DNA of 64,000 nt from Acidobacteria bacterium OLB17. Its GTDB lineage: Bacteria; Acidobacteriota; Blastocatellia; Pyrinomonadales; Pyrinomonadaceae. Position numbers and translations under genes: made by a program. Below are positions 45,723 through 54,477 of the stretch, one piece after another. The notes beneath the pieces are model-generated. The model was given only the letters and a program-made list of their open reading frames with translations. It did not search any database and had not been told where the DNA came from. Every line of letters begins with the position of its first letter. Positions within the stretch are counted from its first letter, which is position 1. Location of the stretch: the NCBI GenBank assembly GCA_001567505.1, contig LLEU01000030.1, positions 62,001-126,000 on the forward strand. Reading direction: 5' to 3'.

Positions 45723-45887
45723 CAACTCTCTACTCGAGAGCTACGAACAGTCTCCGAATGCAGAACAGACCGGGACTATGTCGTAGTCGAACCGAAGAAT
45801 CTCAGCAAACTCCGGCCCAACGAGATTAAGAATACCTGCTCGCCGAGATCCTTTGGGTAAGCGAGCATACATACGGCAAAAAAAAGT

Positions 45888-46175
45888 TTAGGATTGCGTA
45901 TCGATCGGCTTTAGCACGATCCAACGTGAATGTACGCGTCGTCTAGGCGAGCCGCGTCGGCGCCGATGTGGCTTCGGGAAATGCATCTCGCGCATCCACT
46001 CGGCGAGGATCTCGGCCTGACGGTCGCCGCCCTGCATTCTTTCAGTTATGCTCAGGTCGCCCGGCGTACGCTGGGGACGAATGTGAAGGCCGTTGCGATC
46101 TTTTTGCTGCAGGCGTCTGCTGACGCGAGCCTGCTCCAACACGCAGCGGTACAGAGTAATTCCGTTCCTTGGCAT
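45888..46175 (-). CDS. small basic protein with TPGDLSITE motif, paralogue 1
   Basis: A 95-residue basic protein with a strong AAGGAAGGA ribosome site. Its core (RPQRTPGDLSITERMQGGDR, then AEILAEWMREMHFPKP) recurs in the gene at 46256-46455. The N-terminal half (NGITLYRCVLEQARVSRRLQQKD) and the Arg-rich tail differ. No known family is recognised. Two adjacent paralogues with good ribosome sites argue that both are real, despite small size. Confidence 0.6.
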   Translation of the reverse strand: MPRNGITLYRCVLEQARVSRRLQQKDRNGLHIRPQRTPGDLSITERMQGGDRQAEILAEWMREMHFPKPHRRRRGSPRRRVHSRWIVLKPIDTQS

Positions 46176-46255
46176 AATTTGATCCTTCCTTTCTCAAGGA
46201 TCTTAACGATCAAAATGCCGCGGGGTCTGTAAGCTTGAATACTTGCGGGCGCTCT

Positions 46256-46455
46256 TTAGGCCGAGCCTTTTTCGCCGCGTTCGGATGTGTTCTCGGGGAA
46301 CCTTTCATTCCGTACGCGTTCGGCCACGACCTCAGCGTGGCGATCGCCGCCCTGCATCTTTTCGGTAATGCTCAGGTCGCCGGGCGTCGTGCTGGTTGGA
46401 TGTGTTTGCCGAGTCCTCCGTAGGACTTTTTGCCGGGGATGCTGGTTTCTGCCAT
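46256..46455 (-). CDS. small protein with TPGDLSITE motif, paralogue 2, apparent frameshift
   Basis: It starts at the ATG 46453-46455 behind an AAAGGAAAG site (MAETSIPGKKSYGGLGKHIQPAR). The frame then needs one extra base at about 46385-46390 to enter PGDLSITEKMQGGDRHAEVV and end ERGEKGSA at 46256, about 67 residues. It shares the GDLSITE-MQGGDR core with its neighbour at 45888. A longer upstream reading of the second frame begins in non-natural sequence and is not used. Function unknown. Confidence 0.55.
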
Positions 46456-46537
46456 CTTTGCTTTCCTTTCGAGATCCGAGTTCAACAACGTTCTGCATCC
46501 ATTGTAAGCAAAATCTTTGCGGGGCAAAAATGCGAAC

Positions 46538-46565
46538 GGCCGCCCTTGGATCAGAAAAGGCGGCC
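46538..46565 (-). terminator. hairpin downstream of the Pro-rich exported protein
   Basis: Stem GGCCGCC / GGCGGCC with a 14-base loop. On the minus strand it is followed 5 bases later by ATTTTTG. It lies between the 46606 gene and the TPGDLSITE paralogue 2. Confidence 0.45.
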
Positions 46566-46605
46566 ACTCGGCTGGTTTTCGAAAAATGAGAAAAAATTCG
46601 GCACG

Positions 46606-46842
46606 TCAGGCGACGCGTTCCTCAGACTTTAGATCGATGTATGTAAGATCGACAAAAGCGAACTGAGGCCGTTGCGGCGGCCGCTGCGGCGGTGGATCCG
46701 GCCTTTTCGGCTGCGGATTCACGACCGGCGGATTGCCTTTCGGCGGTGGATTACCTGGCTGATCGCCGCGTTGGGCCGAGACCGCGATCGCGGATGCCCC
46801 AAGCACGACAGCCGTTAACAAAAAATGTCGAAATACTTTCAT
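46606..46842 (-). CDS. small exported proline-rich protein
   Basis: A 78-residue protein with a signal peptide (MKVFRHFLLTAVVLGASAIAVSAQ) and an AGAGGT ribosome site. The mature part is a Pro/Lys/Asn/Gln-rich linker (GNPPPKGNPPVVNPQPKRPD) ending in a short hydrophobic strand (FAFVDLTYIDLKSE). The layout resembles short exported proteins of unknown role in Blastocatellia. A function cannot be given. Confidence 0.65.
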   Translation of the reverse strand: MKVFRHFLLTAVVLGASAIAVSAQRGDQPGNPPPKGNPPVVNPQPKRPDPPPQRPPQRPQFAFVDLTYIDLKSEERVA

Positions 46843-47144
46843 TACCTCTTTTCACTCCCTAACTAAACAACGCCGCATAGGGAAAGTAAGGGAAAGTGCG
46901 CGTCTTCCGCTCGTATTCAAAGCAAGTTAAATGCCACTCGCCGGCATTATGACGCATTCGCCGCAAAATGGGTTGGATACTATCGAAGCCCGCTGCCGAT
47001 CGACGCAAAAAATGCACCGATTGGGCTATTTTTATACGATTTGGGCGATTTGGCAAGAAGAATCGCCAACTCAGGCCTCCGTCTAGACACTTGTTGCCGG
47101 AAAGCTCCTGTGAATCCTCGCCCCTTTTTGGCATAATCAATGCC
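46843..47144. other. intergenic region, divergent promoters expected
   Basis: About 300 bases between the divergent Pro-rich exported protein gene and the TspO-like membrane protein gene. I see no gene, repeat or structured RNA in it. Confidence 0.5.
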
Positions 47145-47897
47145 ATGGCAAGCAGCAAGGTCTCTCCACTCGCGATCATCGTTTTTGCGGCAACCGCAGT
47201 AGTGCTTTTTGTGAACTATTTCGCGGTCGGAATGTTGGATGCGTCCGCGAAGAATCCGATCTCGGCACAGTTCCCGACGCCGGTCACGCCCGCGGGATAT
47301 GTGGCGACGCTTTTGACCATCATCTACCTTTTGACGATCGGGTTTGCGATCTTTCAGATGCTTCCCGGAAAGGCGGCCGCATTCGCCGGGATTCGAATTA
47401 CGTACATCCTTACGTGCGTGCTCAACTGCCTTTGGGTCGTCGCGTGGTACCGCTCGATGTTCCTGCTTTCGGCCTTTCTGATCGTCGCACTTCTCGGCAC
47501 GCTCGTCGCGATCTTGAGCTCGTTCAAGAATGTGGGAACGGCCGCCGAAGCTCTTTTTGCAAAGGGGACCTTCGGGCTTTACGCAGGCTGGGCTCTCGTG
47601 ACCGCGCTCGTCAATATTCTCGTCCTTCTGCGTTCGCAGGAAGCACAAATGAGCGACGGCGCGTATCAGACGCTCGGCGTTATCTGCCTGCTGATCGCTG
47701 GAGCTTCCGCGGTCCTTGCCCGCTGGAAGCTGAACAACTACTTCTTTCCGCTTGCGATTGCCTGGATCGCCGCCGCGATCGGTATTCGACAGAGCGGCGA
47801 GACACTCGTTGTCGTCTTTGCCGCAGTCACGATGATAACGGGCCTCGTCACGGCCGCGACCTTCATCCTAACGCTGCCGACCCGGACGTACACATGA
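47145..47897 (+). CDS. TspO/MBR-like membrane protein
   Basis: About 250 residues from the ATG at 47145 (MASSKVSPLAIIVFAATAVVLFVNYFAVG); the longer upstream frame is unlikely. About seven hydrophobic helices are visible. The segments LNCLWVVAWYRSMFLLSAFLIVALLGTL and LYAGWALVTALVNILVLL resemble the tryptophan-bearing helices of TspO-type sensory proteins, though conservation is partial. Its TGA overlaps the aroDE ATG (ATGA), so the two are translationally coupled, which is not an obvious functional link. Confidence 0.7.
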   Translation: MASSKVSPLAIIVFAATAVVLFVNYFAVGMLDASAKNPISAQFPTPVTPAGYVATLLTIIYLLTIGFAIFQMLPGKAAAFAGIRITYILTCVLNCLWVVAWYRSMFLLSAFLIVALLGTLVAILSSFKNVGTAAEALFAKGTFGLYAGWALVTALVNILVLLRSQEAQMSDGAYQTLGVICLLIAGASAVLARWKLNNYFFPLAIAWIAAAIGIRQSGETLVVVFAAVTMITGLVTAATFILTLPTRTYT

Positions 47898-49402
47898 ATC
47901 CCCGGTCGAAGATCTGTATCGCCATTGCGCCGAAAGGCGTAAAGGAGTTCGCATCGCTTTTTGAGGACGCGCTTGCATTCAGCCCCGGGTTTGTCGAGAT
48001 ACGTTTTGATGCGGCCGAACCTTCGGAATTGCCGGAGGTGGTCAAGATGGCCGCGGCGAATTCGCACCTTGCACGTCTGATCGCGACATTCAGGCCCAGA
48101 GCGGAAGGCGGTTTTCGCGAGATCTCCGACGAAGAACGACAAGCATTCTGGAGCGGCCTTCCTTCGGGATTTTGGGCCTTCGACGTAGAGTCCGACGCGG
48201 TCCCGTGGGCGGATCACGAGAACAAGATCGTCTCGCGGCACGACTTCGAACGAATGCCCGCGAACATCGACAAGGTGTTCGATGAACTCGCGGATCGCGA
48301 TACGAGGGCCGTGAAGGTCGCCGCGATGGCCGACGATACCCATACAGCCATTCCGGCATGGAAAACGCTTCTACGAGCCTCAGAACGCAAAAGAGACGCC
48401 ATTGTGATCGCGATGGGCGATGCCGGTAAGTGGACGCGCGTCCTCGGCCCTTCTCGCGGAGCTCTGCTCACGTATGCGTCGCTCGATGAACAGGGAGCGA
48501 CCGCGTCCGGGCAGGTCTCGGCACGCGAACTTCGCGATCTCTACCGTGTTGACGAGATCGACGCGGACACGCGGATCTACGGCGTCATAGGTGACCCGAT
48601 CCGGCGTTCGCTCTCACCGCGCATCCACAATCCGCTCTTTAGGAACGCCACGATAAACGCGGTTTTCCTTCCCTTCCTAGTCAAAGATCTTGGGGAGTTC
48701 ATTGCGAGATTCGTGCGGCCGGACACGCAGGAATGCGGCCTCGCCTTCGGCGGCTTGAGCGTCACGATGCCGCACAAACTTGCGATCATCGAGCTTCTCG
48801 ACGAGCTCGACGGAACGGCACGCGAGGCCGGTGCCGTTAATACCGTCAAGGTCGTTGGCGGGCGGCTGATCGGATACAACACTGACATTCACGGCTTTCT
48901 TTCGCCCTTGAAACGTCGTCGGTCCGAACTGAAGGGAGTTCGAGCCGCGGTCATCGGTGCGGGCGGCGCGGCACGAGCCTGCATCTCGGCCTTGGCGGGC
49001 GAAGGTGCCGAAATTACGGTGTTTGCGCGGCGGCCCGAAGCCGCAAGCGAGCTTGGAGACGCATTCGATATCGGCATCGAGCCGCTTGGGAACGGGAACG
49101 AACTCGCCCGTTTTGACGTATTGGTTAATGCGACACCGATCGGGATGAACGGCGAATTCGAACATCAATCTCCTGTTCCCGATACCGCCTTTTCGAGCGG
49201 CCAGACGGTGTTCGATCTGGTGACAAAGCCCTCGGACACGCCGTTTATCGCCGATGCGAAAAGAGCGGGAGCGGAGACAATTCCAGGCATCGAAATGCTT
49301 ATTTCGCAAGGGCTTAAGCAGTTCGAGATCTGGACCGGGATTGCGGGCGATGAGGATGCCGTACGCAGATCTCTTGCGGAAAAGAACGGGCAGGTGAGCT
49401 GA
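47894..49402 (+). CDS. aroDE: bifunctional 3-dehydroquinate dehydratase / shikimate dehydrogenase
   Basis: A 502-residue fusion starting at the ATG 47894. Residues 1-about 215 are a type I dehydroquinase (PGFVEIRFDAAEPSE, LIATFRPRAEGG, FDVESDAV, KIVSRHDFERMP with the catalytic His, RAVKVAAMADD with the Schiff-base Lys). Residues about 230-502 are shikimate dehydrogenase (IYGVIGDPIRRSLSPRIHN, LSVTMPHKLAI, GAVNTVKVVGGRLIGYNTD, VIGAGGAARAC, NATPIGM, PGIEMLISQGLKQFEIWTG). It does steps three and four of the shikimate pathway. Such fusions are known in plants and some bacteria. The other shikimate genes in the window, aroA and aroK, lie on the far side of the island. Confidence 0.93.
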   Translation: MNPRSKICIAIAPKGVKEFASLFEDALAFSPGFVEIRFDAAEPSELPEVVKMAAANSHLARLIATFRPRAEGGFREISDEERQAFWSGLPSGFWAFDVESDAVPWADHENKIVSRHDFERMPANIDKVFDELADRDTRAVKVAAMADDTHTAIPAWKTLLRASERKRDAIVIAMGDAGKWTRVLGPSRGALLTYASLDEQGATASGQVSARELRDLYRVDEIDADTRIYGVIGDPIRRSLSPRIHNPLFRNATINAVFLPFLVKDLGEFIARFVRPDTQECGLAFGGLSVTMPHKLAIIELLDELDGTAREAGAVNTVKVVGGRLIGYNTDIHGFLSPLKRRRSELKGVRAAVIGAGGAARACISALAGEGAEITVFARRPEAASELGDAFDIGIEPLGNGNELARFDVLVNATPIGMNGEFEHQSPVPDTAFSSGQTVFDLVTKPSDTPFIADAKRAGAETIPGIEMLISQGLKQFEIWTGIAGDEDAVRRSLAEKNGQVS

Positions 49403-49405
49403 GAC

Positions 49406-50425
49406 ATGGACGAGCGTTACAGCCGACAGATCCTATTCGGGCCGATCGGCGCGGCGGGCCAGCAGAAGCTTCTTGACGCGCGTGTCCTGCTCGTCGGTGT
49501 CGGGGCTCTCGGGTGTGCGCAGGCCGAGATGCTCGCGCGCGCAGGCGTCGGGAAGATCAGGCTCGTTGATCGCGATTTTGTCGAGACGACGAACCTTCAG
49601 CGTCAGACGCTTTATTCGGAAGACGACGCCCTCGAACGCCTTCCAAAGGCGGTCGCCGCGAAAAAGCGACTGTTGCAGATAAATTCCGGTGTCGAGATCG
49701 AAGAGATCGTCGCTGACGTTACCAATTCGAATATCGAACAACTTATCTCAGGCTGCGGCCTCGTGCTCGACGGGACTGACAATTTCCGCATCAGATACCT
49801 GATAAACGACGCCTGCGTAAAGGCCGGGATTCCTTGGATCTACGGTGCGGCAGTTTCGAGCTATGGGATGACGATGAATGTGATCCCGGGCGAAACACCG
49901 TGTTTGCGGTGCATTTTCCCGGAGATGCCGGATCCGGGCTCGGCGCCGACCTGCGATACGGCCGGCGTGATCGCGCCTGTGGTGATGCGTGTTGCGGCGA
50001 TGCAGGCCGCCGAAGCCTTCAAGTTCCTCGTCGGCGACCGAGCGTCGCTCAGCAGCAAGCTCCGGCAGTTCGACGTTTGGACGAATGACGGAAAGACGAT
50101 CGGGACGGGTTCGCCCGACCCGAACTGCCGCACGTGCGGAAAACGCGAATTCGAGTTCCTGGATGCAGATACGGTCGAATTCGCAGCCGTCCTCTGCGGG
50201 AGGAACGCCGTGCAGATCGCGCCCGACCGCGGCGGCAAACTCGACCTAGATGCGCTGGCTGACCGCCTGAAATTCAATTTTTCGGTTAATCAGAACGAAT
50301 ATTTACTCAGATTCTCACCGGAAGACTGCGAGGTTACTGTCTTTTCGGACGGCCGGGCAATAATCAAAGGCATAGACGACACCGCCGCCGCGCGTTCGCT
50401 GTATGCAAAATATATCGGCAACTGA
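49406..50425 (+). CDS. ThiF/MoeB/HesA-family adenylyltransferase
   Basis: A 339-residue E1-like enzyme that adenylates the C-terminus of a ubiquitin-like sulfur carrier (ThiS or MoaD). The N-terminal ERYSRQILFGPIGAAGQQKL is followed by the nucleotide loop VGVGALGCAQAEMLARAGVGKIRLVDRDFVETTNLQRQ and the catalytic-Asp segment LDGTDNFRIRYLINDAC. Zinc ligands are CLRC and CRTC. The C-terminal 100 residues hold a small extra domain in place of the rhodanese of MoeB-type proteins. Whether it serves thiamine or molybdopterin cannot be told from its neighbours. Confidence 0.88.
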   Translation: MDERYSRQILFGPIGAAGQQKLLDARVLLVGVGALGCAQAEMLARAGVGKIRLVDRDFVETTNLQRQTLYSEDDALERLPKAVAAKKRLLQINSGVEIEEIVADVTNSNIEQLISGCGLVLDGTDNFRIRYLINDACVKAGIPWIYGAAVSSYGMTMNVIPGETPCLRCIFPEMPDPGSAPTCDTAGVIAPVVMRVAAMQAAEAFKFLVGDRASLSSKLRQFDVWTNDGKTIGTGSPDPNCRTCGKREFEFLDADTVEFAAVLCGRNAVQIAPDRGGKLDLDALADRLKFNFSVNQNEYLLRFSPEDCEVTVFSDGRAIIKGIDDTAAARSLYAKYIGN

Positions 50426-50440
50426 CGGAGCATTTTTGTT

Positions 50441-51766
50441 ATGAGCAAAAGGCAAAAGGTCGTCATCATCGGGGCCGGATTCGGCGGCCTTTGGGCAGCA
50501 AAGGCACTATCAAAACAAGACGTTGATGTCGTCGTCATCGACCGCAGCAATCATCACGTCTTTCAGCCGCTTTTGTATCAGGTCGCAACGGCCGTGCTTT
50601 CTCCGGGCGAGATCGCACAGCCGATCCGCCGCATCCTTCACTCATCAAAAAATATCGAGGTCGTACTTGGCGAGGCCGTCGATGTCGATACGGCGAACAA
50701 AGAGGTCGTTCTTGGCGACGGTGTTCGGGTCAGGTTCGACTACCTGATCATTGCCGCAGGTGCACGGCATTCGTACTTCGGACACGACGAATGGGAGACC
50801 GCGGCTCCCGGTCTTAAGACACTTGATGATGCGGTCGAGATACGGCGGCGCGTGCTCCTCGCTTTCGAGATGGCCGAACGCGACGCCTACTTGCAGGGAC
50901 GCGAGCGTCAACTGAATTTCGTCGTTGTCGGCGGCGGCCCGACAGGCGTCGAGTTGGCCGGCGCGATCGCGGATATTGCACGCCAGGCACTTGCCAAAGA
51001 TTTTAAGGCTATAAAGACCGCGAATGCCCGCGTCGTACTCTTTGAGGGCTCGGATCGCATCTTGGGAACGTTCGCGCCCGACCTTTCCGACAGTGCCAAA
51101 CACCAACTCGAAGACATCGGCGTCGAAGTTCAGCTGAATAGCTTTGTGAAAGAGATCGAGCCGGGCCGCGTGAAGGTCGGCGACGATTGGATCGATTGCG
51201 ATGTTGTTGTCTGGGCGACCGGCGTTGCTGCTTCGAGCCTCGGAAAGAGACTTGGCGTCGAGATAGACAAGGCAGGGCGCGTCCTCGTCGAGCCCGATCT
51301 TTCCATCAAAAGCTGTAACGACATTTTCGTGATCGGCGATATGGCATCGATAAAGCAGGCCGACGGAACGCCTGTTCCGGGCGTGAGCCCTGCGGCGATG
51401 CAGATGGGCGAGCATACGGCGGCAAATATTCTTGCCGACATCGCCGGCAAGGCCCGTAAGCCTTTTGAATACAACGATAAGGGCACGATGGCGACGATCG
51501 GCCGAAGCAAGGCCATCGCCGAGATCCGCGGGTTCAAGTTCCGCGGGTTTGTCGCGTGGCTGATGTGGCTCTTCCTTCACGTGTTCTTCCTGATCGGCTT
51601 CAAGAACCGGCTTGCCGTGATGACAGATTGGTTCTGGGCGTATCTGACGCGCGAGCGGAGCGCTCGCCTCATCACCGGGAAGGCCGAGCATATGCACGAC
51701 GCGATCGAGTTCATGCAGGCCGCTCGTAAGCGAACCGAACGGCCAAAATCAAAGACCGCGGTTTGA
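50441..51766 (+). CDS. ndh: type II NADH dehydrogenase (NDH-2)
   Basis: A 441-residue FAD-dependent oxidoreductase. The FAD-binding motif is VVIIGAGFGGLWAAKALS at residues 6-23, with HHVFQPLLYQVATAVLSPGEIAQPIR downstream, the NDH-2 quinone-site motif. The NADH-binding motif FVVVGGGPTGVELAGAIAD lies near residue 160, and VIGDMA near 300 is the second FAD contact. A C-terminal hydrophobic/amphipathic segment (FVAWLMWLFLHVFFLIGFKNRLAVM) would attach it to the membrane. It passes electrons from NADH to quinone without pumping protons. Confidence 0.92.
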   Translation: MSKRQKVVIIGAGFGGLWAAKALSKQDVDVVVIDRSNHHVFQPLLYQVATAVLSPGEIAQPIRRILHSSKNIEVVLGEAVDVDTANKEVVLGDGVRVRFDYLIIAAGARHSYFGHDEWETAAPGLKTLDDAVEIRRRVLLAFEMAERDAYLQGRERQLNFVVVGGGPTGVELAGAIADIARQALAKDFKAIKTANARVVLFEGSDRILGTFAPDLSDSAKHQLEDIGVEVQLNSFVKEIEPGRVKVGDDWIDCDVVVWATGVAASSLGKRLGVEIDKAGRVLVEPDLSIKSCNDIFVIGDMASIKQADGTPVPGVSPAAMQMGEHTAANILADIAGKARKPFEYNDKGTMATIGRSKAIAEIRGFKFRGFVAWLMWLFLHVFFLIGFKNRLAVMTDWFWAYLTRERSARLITGKAEHMHDAIEFMQAARKRTERPKSKTAV

Positions 51767-51798
51767 AGCGCCTGCGAATTTGCTATCATTTAGCAAAA

Positions 51799-53937
51799 AT
51801 GAAGCGAATATCGATCCCCGTAATCACACTTCTGTTCCTCGCTGTCAGCGTTCTCGCCTCCGGCCCGCAGGTCTGGACCGTCGATTCGCGATCGGACATC
51901 TTAAAAGGCGACGCGGACGGCGTCTCGATCGGCGACGACGGCCGCCTTACGATCGCACCGAAACTCGACGAGATCTTTTCGACCGGAGAGTCTTTCATTC
52001 TCTCGTCGGCGATGGACGCGGCCGGCAGCACCTATCTCGGCACTGGCCCGAACGGCAAACTCTTTCGTGTGGACGCAAGCGGGAAGGGCTCTCTTCTTGC
52101 CGATCTTGCGGAGCTGAATGTTTCGGCCGTCGCGGCCGCTCCGAACGGTGACGTATTCGCCGCGACGATGCCCGACGGAAAGGTCTATCGCATCGATCGA
52201 ACGGGCGCGGCGAGCGTCTATTTCGATCCGAAGGCGAAGTACATCTGGGCGCTTGCGGTTCTGCCGACCGGCGAACTCGCGGTCGCGACCGGCGACGCCG
52301 GAAAGATCTACAAGGTGAAGGCTGCAGGCGCTTCGCCCGAAAGTTCGCTCCTTTACGACTCAGAGGAGATGCACATCGTCTCGCTAGTTGCGGACAGGTC
52401 CGGAAACCTTTATGCGGGCACGGATCCGAACGGCATTCTGCTCAGGATCTCACCGGACGGAAAAGCGTTCGCTTTGCTTGATTCCCCGCTTCGCGAACTG
52501 CATACCGTAGCGGCTGCTCCCGACGGCTCGATCTACGCGCTTGCGATCGCCGAGTCCGCATCGACCGTGAAGGCCGCGGATGCCGCAACGCCCGCTGAGG
52601 AAAAAAAGAACGACAAACCCGTGAAGGTCGCAAAGCCTACGGCCGCGGCCGAAACCTCGAAGTCCGACTTCGACCTCGCAAAGGCAAAGACGGCCGTATA
52701 TCACATACAGCCGGACGGAACCACTGATCTCGTCTGGGCTCCCGAAGATGTCGTCGGGTTCTCGCTTGCGGCGATCGACGGCGGCGTTCTCGTTGGCACG
52801 TCCGACAAAGGCCGCGTTTACAAGATCACGAACGACCGCCGCGAAACTCTCTTCCTGCAAACGCCGGCCGGACAGATCTCGAACCTTCTTGCGGCCGGCT
52901 CGAGAGGCTTTCTTGCCGCGGCGAGCAATCAAGGCACGCTGTTTGGTTTCGGGACGAGCGGATCCAATAGCGGAACGTATTCGTCGCCCGTTCTCGATGC
53001 CGGAACCACGGCAAGTTGGGGGCGCCTGCGTTGGCGCTCGTCCGGCGCGGTCAGTATTCAGACGCGTTCGGGAAACACTGAGATCCCGAATAACACCTGG
53101 AGCGATTGGAGCGCGGAAGGCTCCGATCAAAAGGGCTTTCAGGTCGCAAGCCCGAAGGCGAGATATTTCCAATGGCGTGCGATCCTGAAGAATGCGGGTG
53201 CAAGCCTGAGTTCCGTGAGCCTTGCGTTCCTTGCAAGGAACTCTGCGCCGGAGGTCACGTCGCTTGTCGTTTTGCCGACGAACGTCGGCCTTGCGCCGAA
53301 TCCCGCCGGGCCGGTCGATCCAAACATCGAGCTTGCGGGCCTCGATCCGGCACTATTCGGGCTGCCATCGACGGCGGCTCCACCGAGGCGTCTGTATCAA
53401 CGCGGCGCATTGTCGCTCCAGTGGACGGCAAACGATGAGAATGACGATACGCTCGTTTACGACGTATATTTCCGCGCGGTGGGCGAAACCGCCTGGCGAG
53501 AGCTGAAGGCCGGAATTACGGACACTTTCCTGACCGTTGACGGACAGTCGTTTGCCGACGGACAGTACGTTTTCAAGGTCGTCGCGCGTGACAGCGTATC
53601 GAACCCAACGCAATATGCCCTGAGCGGCGAGCGAATGACAGAGACGGTCGAGATCGACAATACGCCACCGACGATCGCCGAAGCCTCACCTGCAGCAGTG
53701 ACGAACGGCATTGCTCGAATTTCGTTCGTCGCAACAGACGCAGCGTCGTACATCTCGCGTGCGGAATATAGTGTTAACGCCGGCGATTGGAAGCCGATCT
53801 ATCCGCAGGACGGAATAGCCGACAGCTCGGCTGAGAATTTTGTTGTTGAGGTCGCGGCCGGAAAGGCGTCCGCGGTGACGATCCGCGTGTTTGACGCCAA
53901 CGGCAACTCGGGAAATTATCGTGTTTTGGTGAAATAG
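51799..53937 (+). CDS. exported beta-propeller protein with Fn3-like C-terminus
   Basis: About 712 residues from the ATG at 51799 (MKRISIPVITLLFLAVSVLASG, a signal peptide); an upstream ATG at 51763 lies inside the ndh end. The first 400 residues show propeller repeats (TYLGTGPNGKLFRVDASGKG, VFAATMPDGKVYRIDRTGA, LYAGTDPNGILLRISPDGKA, VLVGTSDKGRVYKI). A 50-residue Ala/Lys-rich linker interrupts them. The C-terminal part is Fn3/Ig-like (LQWTANDENDDTLVYDVYFRAVGETAWRELKAGI, QYVFKVVARDSVSNPTQYALSGERMTE). It is likely a periplasmic or surface protein; its ligand is unknown. Confidence 0.78.
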   Translation: MKRISIPVITLLFLAVSVLASGPQVWTVDSRSDILKGDADGVSIGDDGRLTIAPKLDEIFSTGESFILSSAMDAAGSTYLGTGPNGKLFRVDASGKGSLLADLAELNVSAVAAAPNGDVFAATMPDGKVYRIDRTGAASVYFDPKAKYIWALAVLPTGELAVATGDAGKIYKVKAAGASPESSLLYDSEEMHIVSLVADRSGNLYAGTDPNGILLRISPDGKAFALLDSPLRELHTVAAAPDGSIYALAIAESASTVKAADAATPAEEKKNDKPVKVAKPTAAAETSKSDFDLAKAKTAVYHIQPDGTTDLVWAPEDVVGFSLAAIDGGVLVGTSDKGRVYKITNDRRETLFLQTPAGQISNLLAAGSRGFLAAASNQGTLFGFGTSGSNSGTYSSPVLDAGTTASWGRLRWRSSGAVSIQTRSGNTEIPNNTWSDWSAEGSDQKGFQVASPKARYFQWRAILKNAGASLSSVSLAFLARNSAPEVTSLVVLPTNVGLAPNPAGPVDPNIELAGLDPALFGLPSTAAPPRRLYQRGALSLQWTANDENDDTLVYDVYFRAVGETAWRELKAGITDTFLTVDGQSFADGQYVFKVVARDSVSNPTQYALSGERMTETVEIDNTPPTIAEASPAAVTNGIARISFVATDAASYISRAEYSVNAGDWKPIYPQDGIADSSAENFVVEVAAGKASAVTIRVFDANGNSGNYRVLVK

Positions 53938-53938
53938 A

Positions 53939-54466
53939 TCAGCCGTTCTTCGGGAGCGTCATCGTGCGGCCCTCGGTATCGACCTCGAGATGGCGAGTTG
54001 TGTTGTCTGTTACGCTCGGCGGGACGAGATCGCCCGTCTTGTAACGCGATTCAACTGACGCAGGAGCGGGCTGCCGGTCGGGAAGCCCGTAGCTTGGCGG
54101 CGGCGCGACGATCTGATGCGGCATTCCCGCAGCGAATGCAGCCTGGCCTTTTTCATACCGACGAAGCTGCATATACTGTGCGACTCCGGCTCCCAAAGAG
54201 GCGAAGGCCGGGATCAGCATCCAGAACCACCAACCCGTTCCCATTCGTGAGAATGCAAGGGCTATCGAGACGGCAAGGAAGGCAAATCCGGTAAAAAGCT
54301 TTCCGATCGCCCGCTCGTAGGTTATCGGCTTTCCTTTGTCGCATTGAAGCGCAGGACTCGCAGCCTTCGCCGCGAGGGTTCCCGCAATATCGGCGATCTC
54401 CGTACCGCAGCCACGGCAGAATCTGCTTCCTTCGGGATTGGTCTGACCGCATTTTGGACAAAACAT
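53939..54466 (-). CDS. zinc-ribbon membrane protein
   Basis: A 175-residue protein with an N-terminal zinc ribbon (MFCPKCGQTNPEGSRFCRGCG: four Cys at 3, 6, 17 and 20). Two membrane helices at about residues 55-72 (GFAFLAVSIALAFSRMG) and 75-95 (WWFWMLIPAFASLGAGVAQYM) follow. The C-terminal tail is Pro-rich and ends VTDNTTRHLEVDTEGRTMTLPKNG, a tail seen in zinc-ribbon proteins of Acidobacteria. Function unknown. It ends just beyond the stop of the convergent propeller gene. Confidence 0.78.
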   Translation of the reverse strand: MFCPKCGQTNPEGSRFCRGCGTEIADIAGTLAAKAASPALQCDKGKPITYERAIGKLFTGFAFLAVSIALAFSRMGTGWWFWMLIPAFASLGAGVAQYMQLRRYEKGQAAFAAGMPHQIVAPPPSYGLPDRQPAPASVESRYKTGDLVPPSVTDNTTRHLEVDTEGRTMTLPKNG

Positions 54467-54477
54467 AACTCGTTATT

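Noticed and set aside
47414..47893. 160-codon upstream extension of aroDE
   Set aside because: It overlaps the TspO-like gene in another frame and is Arg-rich; the ATG at 47894 gives the normal enzyme start with ATGA coupling.
50645..51697. 350-residue open frame antisense to ndh
   Set aside because: It is the mirror of a high-GC coding region; the plus-strand protein has all NDH-2 motifs and the antisense one has none.
52450..53172. 240-residue open frame antisense to the propeller gene
   Set aside because: Arg-rich shadow frame without ribosome site or domain; the sense protein has clear repeats.
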